The translations under genes and the position numbers were made by a program. A DNA stretch of 19,492 nt, from contig CANETG010000017.1 in assembly GCA_947440875.1 (NCBI GenBank), forward strand, positions 1-19,492, written 5' to 3'. The DNA is from Bacteriovoracaceae bacterium. GTDB taxonomy: Bacteria; Bdellovibrionota; Bacteriovoracia; Bacteriovoracales; Bacteriovoracaceae. Under the pieces are notes generated by a model that worked only from the letters and a program-made list of their open reading frames with translations, had not been told where the DNA came from and did no database searches. This document shows positions 14,953 to 19,492 of this stretch, piece by piece (within the stretch, counting starts at the first letter, position 1; each line of letters begins with the position of its first letter).

Positions 14953-14981
14953 TTTTCATGGAAGCGGGCGCTCGTTTTAAT
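14953..14981 (+). promoter_or_regulatory. Possible gmhA promoter nested in the trxA terminator
   Basis: TTTTCA (14953-14958, 4 of 6) and TTTAAT (14976-14981, 5 of 6) are 17 nt apart. The -10 lies inside the 16-nt loop of the terminator. A transcript from it would start at about 14988, at the second stem arm, and so could not form the terminator. This is inferred from position and weak consensus matches only. Confidence 0.3.
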
Positions 14982-15004
14982 TTCCAGGCGCCCGCTCTTT
15001 TTTT
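14963..15004 (+). terminator. Intrinsic terminator of trxA, abutting the gmhA start
   Basis: AGCGGGCGC (14963-14971) pairs perfectly with GCGCCCGCT (14988-14996) around a 16-nt loop, followed by C and seven T (14998-15004). The 9-bp GC-rich stem is strong. The next base after the T-tract is the A of the gmhA ATG. Confidence 0.92.
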
Positions 15005-15586
15005 ATGAACTCATACATTCTTTCTAGCCTCCAAGACGCCCACCAAACCCTCACGACTTTTATTGAAAATAAAGAAAATATCAATAAGATCGATCAAGCG
15101 ATCAACACTTTCGTGACTTCGTTTCAGAATGGCGGAGCGGTTTTCAGCTGCGGTAATGGTGGATCGATGTGCGACTCTCTTCACTTTGCAGAGGAACTCA
15201 CAGGCCGCTATAGAAAAAATCGCGCCCCTCTGCCAGCGACCGGCATCTCAGAAGCCGGGCATATCACTTGTATTGCCAACGACTTTGGATTTGAGCACAT
15301 CTTTTCACGATACATCGAGGCTTGGGGTAAGAAAGGTGACACTCTTCTCGCTATTTCAACTTCAGGGAATTCGGCGAACGTCATTAAGGCGGTAGAAGTT
15401 GCCAAAACGAAGGGGATGAAAGTGGTAGGGCTCCTAGGAAAGGACGGGGGAAAGCTTAAATCAATGGTCGATGTGGCCCTTGTGATCGATTGTCCGATCA
15501 CTGACCGAATCCAGGAAGTTCACATCAAATGTATCCATATTTTTATTGAAGGAATTGAGCGCCAGCTTTTCCCTGAGAATTACTGA
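15005..15586 (+). CDS. gmhA: Sedoheptulose-7-phosphate isomerase (phosphoheptose isomerase)
   Basis: 193 residues, matching E. coli GmhA in length and layout. It converts sedoheptulose 7-phosphate to D-glycero-manno-heptose 7-phosphate, the first step of ADP-heptose synthesis for the LPS core. SIS-domain landmarks: FSCGNGGSMCDSLHFAEELTGRYRKNR (about 48-74), ANDFGFEHIFSRYIEAWGKKGD, LAISTSGNSANVIKAVE (phosphate-binding Ser/Thr), VGLLGKDGG, and DRIQEVHIKCIHIFIEG with the catalytic His and Gln. The start fits homologues, whose N-terminal helix begins at the same place, yet no Shine-Dalgarno is possible because the T-tract of the trxA terminator touches the ATG. The stop overlaps the next gene as TGATG. 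Confidence 0.96.
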   Translation: MNSYILSSLQDAHQTLTTFIENKENINKIDQAINTFVTSFQNGGAVFSCGNGGSMCDSLHFAEELTGRYRKNRAPLPATGISEAGHITCIANDFGFEHIFSRYIEAWGKKGDTLLAISTSGNSANVIKAVEVAKTKGMKVVGLLGKDGGKLKSMVDVALVIDCPITDRIQEVHIKCIHIFIEGIERQLFPENY

Positions 15587-15876
15587 TGAAGATGATTCTT
15601 TTTGTCCTCTTCTTTTCTCTCCCCTCAGTTGCGGTCGAAGTCGCCGCTATAGATGAAACGAAATCCGGTGATATCATTATTTCATTTACCGATGAGTCAC
15701 TCTACACCGCTCTGGATAAGGCTTGGATCACGCATAATTGTAAAGCGAGATACACATTCTCAGGCGCACTAAAAGAGACCTTCGCCCCTAAAGCTTGTCG
15801 GGCCGAAGCTCTAAAATTCATACTCAATACGGGTTATAAGCCCTTGGAAAACTCAGATCGGACCTTCTCTCGGTAA
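15586..15876 (+). CDS. Small exported STN-like protein
   Basis: 96 residues starting at TGATG on the gmhA stop. Signal peptide MKMILFVLFFSLPSVAVEVAA. Residues ~29-90 (DIIISFTDESLYTALDKAW, then FSGALKETFAPKACRAEALKFILNTGYKPLENSDRTFSR) resemble an STN (secretin/TonB short N-terminal) domain: a beta-alpha-beta unit with the F-x-x-x-x-L-x-x-A-L and A-L-x-x-I-L-x-x-G-x-x-x-x patterns. It ends where the domain would end, with no secretin or receptor attached. Two Cys (HNCKAR and KACRAE) may bond. Role unknown; a stand-alone adaptor in the periplasm is a guess. Confidence 0.6.
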   Translation: MKMILFVLFFSLPSVAVEVAAIDETKSGDIIISFTDESLYTALDKAWITHNCKARYTFSGALKETFAPKACRAEALKFILNTGYKPLENSDRTFSR

Positions 15877-15901
15877 ATTTTACAACCGGTCCTCTTCCTA
15901 C

Positions 15902-15929
15902 TTCACTCAGTGCCTAAGATAATTATAAA
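15902..15929 (+). promoter_or_regulatory. Possible promoter of the protein-glutaminase-like gene
   Basis: TTCACT (15902-15907, 4 of 6) and TATAAA (15924-15929, 5 of 6) are separated by 16 nt. The start would be near 15936, giving a short leader that includes the GAGGT ribosome binding site before the ATG at 15958. Confidence 0.45.
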
Positions 15930-15957
15930 AACCGCGCACATCTTTGTGAGGTTATTT

Positions 15958-16863
15958 ATGTCCATTAAACAATGGCTGCTCGTTATCGCTATGCTTTTTT
16001 CACTCGGTGCTCAGGCGAGTGAAATTATTACTACGGTTTTTAACGTTCTTGATGTGAAAGATCCGGAGAAGAAAGCTCTTCTTGTTCTTTCGGGCGTTGA
16101 TGGAAAAGTTTATCGTTCAGTGAAGAACGAAGAAACGCTGAAATATCTCAAGTCACTTACGGGTCGAGTGGTGAAGCTTAACTTTGAAACTCAAGGATCG
16201 AAGAACTTCATTGTGAGTATCGTTCCGGTAGCGCGCGGAGAAGTTGACGAGACGGTTTATGATCTCAATCACTTCCAATACAGTGAACTGAGACAGTTTG
16301 CTCCTACGAATCTTCAGTCTCTCGACGTTGCACAAAAAATCTTTGATGAAATGCTCAATGATGGAGATAAAACTCGTTCACAATGTTTTAAGCGTGCTCA
16401 CATGTGGGCGTTCGATATATGGTCTAAACTCGGAATTAACTCGCAGAAAATTTTTATGTTCTATACGGCCCGTTACCAAATTGTTGATGAGTTCGACTGG
16501 TGGTTTCACGTCGCTCCAGTGGTCACCGCCAACGGGGTCGATTACGTGATGGATGGAACTTTCATGAAGAGGCCCGTCACTGTGAAAGAGTGGGCCAATT
16601 ATTTTTTGAAGACTTCAAAAATTAACTGCCCCGAAATCACAAAGTATAGCGAGTACGAAGATCACCAGTGGACAAAACTTTGTTACACCATGAAAACACC
16701 GATGTACTACTTGCGTCCACTTGATATGGAAATGCGTGACAAAAAAGGTGTGAAGAGAAATCACTGGGTTCTCCCGGAACTCCAAGATGCAAGAAAAGCT
16801 TTCAAAGGCTGGGAAGAGACTTACGAAGGTCTCGATACTGGTAAATCAACTCCCAAGTATTAA
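15958..16863 (+). CDS. Predicted secreted protein-glutaminase-like deamidase (Cys-His-Asp)
   Basis: 301 residues from the ATG at 15958, which has GAGGT close upstream and opens a signal peptide (MSIKQWLLVIAMLFSLGAQA); a GTG at 15910 would add a useless leader. Residues 21-135 are a beta-rich region that may be a propeptide. Residues 138-215 carry the order seen in bacterial protein-glutamine glutaminase: SQCFKRAH (Cys143), WWFHVAP (His184), DYVMDGTFMKRPVTVKEW (Asp199), close to C-Y-A-R-A-H, W-S-Y-H-V-A and I-I-D-P...P-V-T...W of the Chryseobacterium enzyme. That family deamidates glutamine side chains in folded proteins to glutamate. A tail with CYTMKTPMYYLRPLDME (241-258) also fits. Transglutaminase-like or other papain-fold activity is the alternative. 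A small exported protein follows closely and may be its partner. Confidence 0.78.
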   Translation: MSIKQWLLVIAMLFSLGAQASEIITTVFNVLDVKDPEKKALLVLSGVDGKVYRSVKNEETLKYLKSLTGRVVKLNFETQGSKNFIVSIVPVARGEVDETVYDLNHFQYSELRQFAPTNLQSLDVAQKIFDEMLNDGDKTRSQCFKRAHMWAFDIWSKLGINSQKIFMFYTARYQIVDEFDWWFHVAPVVTANGVDYVMDGTFMKRPVTVKEWANYFLKTSKINCPEITKYSEYEDHQWTKLCYTMKTPMYYLRPLDMEMRDKKGVKRNHWVLPELQDARKAFKGWEETYEGLDTGKSTPKY

Positions 16864-16872
16864 GGACTAAAT

Positions 16873-17292
16873 ATGAAACTCATCATCGTAGCGGCTCTTC
16901 TTTCAACGACTGCCTTTGCCCAGGAAATTAGTGGTGTCGCGGTACTGAAAGGAACACTTAAAACAAAAACTGTTGTAGAAAATATTCCTACGACGTGCAA
17001 AGTGAAGGTCGAAAAAGTGAGGAATATCATGGAGGAAGATGCTTTCGGCTTCCCGGGCTACAAATTGAAAATGAAGATCAGTCTCGATGGGAAAAATAGT
17101 AAGCAAGAAACGGTCGTGACATTAGACAAAGACTTTGAGCTGACAAACTTCTGGAATGAGAATGGCAAGATCGTGGCCAAAGACTTTGAATACTTTTCAG
17201 CAGACGGTGCGCTTCTTTCGATTAAAGCTGATGGACGTTTAAAATCCATGACCGTTCCGTATAAAAATCAAAAAGTTATCTGCAATTTCTAA
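16873..17292 (+). CDS. Small exported protein next to the deamidase gene, function unknown
   Basis: 139 residues. Signal peptide MKLIIVAALLSTTAFA, mature start probably QEIS. The rest is beta-rich (GVAVLKGTLKTKTV, YKLKMKISLDG, QETVVTLDKDFEL) and has one Cys near each end (TTCKV and VICNF), as in small periplasmic beta-sandwich proteins. It starts 9 nt after the deamidase stop, and the Shine-Dalgarno AAGGA overlaps that stop codon (TAAGGA), so the two genes are coupled. An inhibitor, chaperone or binding subunit for the deamidase is suggested by position only. Confidence 0.72.
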   Translation: MKLIIVAALLSTTAFAQEISGVAVLKGTLKTKTVVENIPTTCKVKVEKVRNIMEEDAFGFPGYKLKMKISLDGKNSKQETVVTLDKDFELTNFWNENGKIVAKDFEYFSADGALLSIKADGRLKSMTVPYKNQKVICNF

Positions 17293-17308
17293 TTCCAGAG
17301 CTAAACAA

Positions 17309-17331
17309 TAGGGGCGATCGATTCGCCCCTA
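17309..17331. terminator. Hairpin shared by two convergent transcripts
   Basis: TAGGGGCGA and TCGCCCCTA form a perfect 9-bp stem with a 5-base loop (17318-17322). It lies between the plus-strand stop (17292) and the minus-strand stop (17332-17334). The minus-strand side is followed by TTGTTT, while the plus side lacks a T-run, so it works best for the minus-strand operon and perhaps as a barrier for the other. Confidence 0.7.
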
Positions 17332-17583
17332 CTAGCGGATGATTTCCACTGCTTTCTTCATTTCACGATTAAAATTCGTCCGCTCGGGAAGCTTATTTCT
17401 GAACTCGTTACGGGCCCTCGGTGTAATCGAGAGATCGCCGGGAGAGCCCGCCTCGCCCTCAACGCCTATTTCATCGAAGTCAAATTTTTCAAACTTCTTG
17501 TACTCGTAGCGCACAGTTTTTTTCGAGGTCTGTGCGAGAGCTTGGAAACTTACAATAAAAAGAATGAAGATGAAAAACTTCAT
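17332..17583 (-). CDS. Small exported protein of a gliding-type TPR operon
   Basis: 83 residues. Signal peptide MKFFIFILFIVSFQALA. The mature part (~66 residues) is charged: YKKFEKFDFDEIGVEGEAGSPGDLS, then RARNEFRNKLPERTNFNREMKKAVEII. The phrase (F-x-F-x-x-I/V-x-V-x-G-x-x-x-x-P-G) recalls short periplasmic proteins that I associate with TPR genes in deltaproteobacterial adventurous-gliding (Agl/Glt) loci; this is recollection, not a search. The start overlaps the TPR lipoprotein stop as ATGA. It is the last gene before the shared hairpin. Confidence 0.65.
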   Translation of the reverse strand: MKFFIFILFIVSFQALAQTSKKTVRYEYKKFEKFDFDEIGVEGEAGSPGDLSITPRARNEFRNKLPERTNFNREMKKAVEIIR

Positions 17584-18482
17584 GGTTTATCTCCGAGATA
17601 GTTTTCGACTGCTGAGTAGTAGCGATTCAGTGCCTGGTTTTTCGATTTCTGAACGTCGCTAAAGATTTTAGTAGCCTCTTGAGACTTACCGAGCTTTTTC
17701 AGTGTGACGGCCAAGTTAAGACCAATCTCCGGCTTCGACCAATTGGCAGGCGGAATCTTCTGAAAATGAGCGAACGCCATGTTGTAGTCGGACATGAGAA
17801 AGTAAGCATTCGCCACAGCGTTTTGGAGATCGAGATCGGTGGGAGACGACTCCAAAAGGCCTTTGAGAATAGGAAGCGCAGGCTCAGCGAGGCCATAGAT
17901 CAAATACATCTTCGCGAGATTGTACCTCGGAGTTTTTGCAAATTTAGAAGCGCCGTTGGCGCGTTCAAAAGCAACGAGTGCTTTTTGATCTTGGCCCATA
18001 CGAGAATACATGACACCAATGTTATTCAGAGCGGGAATGTAGTTTGGTTTAACTTCGAGTGCTTTGTTGTAAAACAAAAGAGCTTTACGATTGGCCCCTT
18101 GATTAAGATGACAGTTTGCGACTTGATTCCAATACGCAGCGACTCTCTGGTATTTGTTAAAAATTTTCGCAGCTATCGCAAAAGCATTCTGATAATCCCC
18201 TCGCATACAGCGAAGTGAAATATCTATCAGTGGATCTTTCGTTTCCGTTATTGTCGAAATTTCTTCAGGAGAAAAACGATCAAGAGTTTCATCTTGAAGG
18301 GCGGGGTTAAGTGATGCTGTATTCAGGGAGAGAAAGTCATCGACTTCATTATTCGTCAGCGATGACTCTTTTTTAAAGGCATCATTTGTTATTTTTGCAG
18401 GCGCTTCAGTGTTTCTTGGCTGAGATTTTTCACCCGATGAGCAAGCTACGAGTAGTACAATGAGAAGGAATGACATTTTCAT
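17580..18482 (-). CDS. TPR-repeat lipoprotein, Glt/AglT-like
   Basis: 300 residues. The lipobox LLVAC with Cys14 followed by Ser-Ser is consistent with lipidation and no inner-membrane retention. Residues ~110-290 contain about five tetratricopeptide repeats. Clear ones are AAYWNQVANCHLNQGANRKALLFYNKALEVKPN, PALNNIGVMYSRMGQDQKALVAFERA and RYNLAKMYLIYGLAEPALPILKGLLESSP; two more follow. TPRs make protein-protein contacts. It overlaps both neighbours by four bases (ATGA). The order TPR protein, TPR lipoprotein, small periplasmic protein is like GltD-GltE-type gene sets of the myxobacterial gliding machinery. The family is certain (TPR lipoprotein); the gliding link is inference. Confidence 0.82.
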   Translation of the reverse strand: MKMSFLLIVLLVACSSGEKSQPRNTEAPAKITNDAFKKESSLTNNEVDDFLSLNTASLNPALQDETLDRFSPEEISTITETKDPLIDISLRCMRGDYQNAFAIAAKIFNKYQRVAAYWNQVANCHLNQGANRKALLFYNKALEVKPNYIPALNNIGVMYSRMGQDQKALVAFERANGASKFAKTPRYNLAKMYLIYGLAEPALPILKGLLESSPTDLDLQNAVANAYFLMSDYNMAFAHFQKIPPANWSKPEIGLNLAVTLKKLGKSQEATKIFSDVQKSKNQALNRYYSAVENYLGDKP

Positions 18483-19492
18483 CTTTGACCTCCCCGATCC
18501 ATCAGCACAATGTTCTTCGAGGAAACATAACGTTTAAAGCTTTCAAGCCTTCCATAAAGAACGGCATAATTAGATGCTGAAAGAATTTTGTTATCCATAA
18601 CGAGTTTCTTTACTTCACTTCTTTGTTTTCGGGCATTGGCGAGAATCGGGTTGTAAACATCTCCCATCGCTTTCTGAAAACTTGAGACGTATTCAGGCGA
18701 CTTCCCATCAGGCGAGAAGGCTTTAAGCTCTTCACCGAAATTTTCATACGCTTCGATGACAATACGATATCCCTCAACGATACCCTTCCCTGAACCAGTT
18801 TTTTGGATCTGATTGACTTCGGTGGTGAGTTGATCGAGGATTTTAAGTTTTGATTTGACGGCATTATTAAATTCATTCTCAGGAAAGCGAAGTGGAATTT
18901 CACCCACCTGAGTTTTAAGATTTCTCACTCTCACCATGAACTTATCTGCGATGAGGTCTAGACCTTCGACAGGGATATCGATTTTCTTGGTACGAGCAGC
19001 TTCGAAATATTTAAGCTGCTTGGACTCAATGGAACGTGCTTCTTCTGAATTCCCGACTTTGAGGAATTCCTTCCGGAGATCTTCCAGAGGACGAATAAGA
19101 TTGGGATGATTCTTGGAATCGCCTTCGAGCTCTTTGATGAGAGCCTCGTAAGATTCCCATCTCCCTTTACTGGCGAGATCTTTCATCAGCTCAATTTTAA
19201 CTCCCGCCATAACTTCAGATGGAATATTGCACTGGCGAGCAAAATCCGTGATCTCATTGGCCCTCTCAAGCTCATTATTGGCAAGAGAAATAAATACGGC
19301 ATTCTTAAAAGCTACGAATTTTTTATTTGAGCTTTCTTTACAGAGTTTGGCAAAAACCTTGTAGGAAAGGTCAGCGGATTGAGTGAACTGCTGGCGAAGG
19401 AAAAGTCCTGAAGATATGGAAAGGTATGAATCTGTAAATTGAGCAACATCAGAAGATTCCATGTCCCGGACGGCGATGAGTCCCCACTGGTA
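18479..19492 (-). CDS. Large helical TPR-like protein, C-terminal part
   Basis: The frame is open from the window edge (residues read YQWGLIAVRD before the first Met at 19462), so this is the 3' portion of a longer gene: 337 codons plus stop here. It is almost entirely helical with helix-pair repeats (QSADLSYKVFAKLCKESSN, ELERANEITDFARQC, GRWESYEALIKELEGD), then a charged coiled-coil-like region (about 200-290 of the visible part). No catalytic motif. The stop overlaps the TPR lipoprotein start (ATGA), with GGAGGTCAAAG as its Shine-Dalgarno inside this gene's end. Role is probably scaffolding in the periplasm or at the membrane; compare GltD/AgnA-type TPR proteins. Confidence 0.75.
   Translation of the reverse strand, partial: YQWGLIAVRDMESSDVAQFTDSYLSISSGLFLRQQFTQSADLSYKVFAKLCKESSNKKFVAFKNAVFISLANNELERANEITDFARQCNIPSEVMAGVKIELMKDLASKGRWESYEALIKELEGDSKNHPNLIRPLEDLRKEFLKVGNSEEARSIESKQLKYFEAARTKKIDIPVEGLDLIADKFMVRVRNLKTQVGEIPLRFPENEFNNAVKSKLKILDQLTTEVNQIQKTGSGKGIVEGYRIVIEAYENFGEELKAFSPDGKSPEYVSSFQKAMGDVYNPILANARKQRSEVKKLVMDNKILSASNYAVLYGRLESFKRYVSSKNIVLMDRGGQR

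Noticed and set aside
15910..15957. GTG start for the deamidase gene
   Set aside because: It adds 16 residues before a proper signal peptide and includes the likely promoter -10; the ATG at 15958 has its own ribosome binding site.
17679..18218. 179-codon plus-strand ORF
   Set aside because: It is fully antisense to the well-supported TPR lipoprotein gene and shows no domain or signal.
1..19492. Mobile element, prophage, CRISPR or defence island
   Set aside because: No transposase, integrase, phage structural gene, regularly spaced repeat or recognised defence protein was found; gene style and base composition look even across the window.

Overview
The window reads as chromosomal DNA of a Gram-negative, moderately AT-leaning bacterium with a large secretome. 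The best guess is a predatory or predator-related member of Bdellovibrionota (Bacteriovorax/Peredibacter/Bdellovibrio type). The reasons are the number of small exported proteins of unknown function, lipoproteins with clear lipoboxes, several secreted metallopeptidases, a TPR operon that resembles deltaproteobacterial gliding (Glt-type) loci, and the sequence flavour of GroEL, PolA and GmhA. No taxon marker (rRNA) is present, so this is inference. I see no tRNA, rRNA, CRISPR, IS element, integrase or phage gene.

Layout. (1) 1-4100, all minus strand: a run of tightly packed genes. It begins with a small secreted protein (4100-3792) and a matrixin-type zinc protease with a C-terminal membrane tail (3767-3027). 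Three genes follow with 4-nt overlaps: two unknown proteins and a TehB-like methyltransferase that carries an apparent signal peptide. Then come a secreted coiled-coil protein and the 5' end of an oligopeptide-type ABC substrate-binding lipoprotein cut by the window edge. (2) 4380-6524, minus strand: groES-groL with a textbook UUCG terminator, a sigma70-like promoter and a promoter-proximal palindrome in place of CIRCE. (3) 6716-9805: an unknown lipoprotein (+), a large M48 membrane protease (-), a single-domain rhodanese (+) and a small Cys-rich secreted protein (-), in convergent or divergent pairs with almost no spacing. (4) 9842-14490, minus strand: a BamE-like exported protein coupled to a secreted HExxH/EDFAE peptidase, and an RDD membrane protein followed by DNA polymerase I with a degenerate proofreading domain. 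(5) 14626-17292, plus strand: trxA, a strong terminator whose T-tract abuts the gmhA start codon, gmhA, a tiny STN-like exported protein, then a predicted secreted protein-glutaminase-like deamidase and a small exported partner. (6) 17332-19492, minus strand: three overlapping genes (TPR protein cut by the edge, TPR lipoprotein, small periplasmic protein) ending at a hairpin shared with the convergent deamidase pair.

Themes. Core housekeeping genes (groESL, polA, trxA, gmhA) are interleaved with exported degradative or modifying enzymes: matrixin, gluzincin-like peptidase and protein-glutaminase-like enzyme, plus the membrane protease M48. The most interesting points are the protein-glutaminase-like enzyme with its neighbour, the apparent exported methyltransferase in an unknown three-gene cassette, a possible gmhA promoter nested inside the trxA terminator, the groE operator candidate, and the Glt-like operon. 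All functional calls come from reading motifs by eye; no database search was run.
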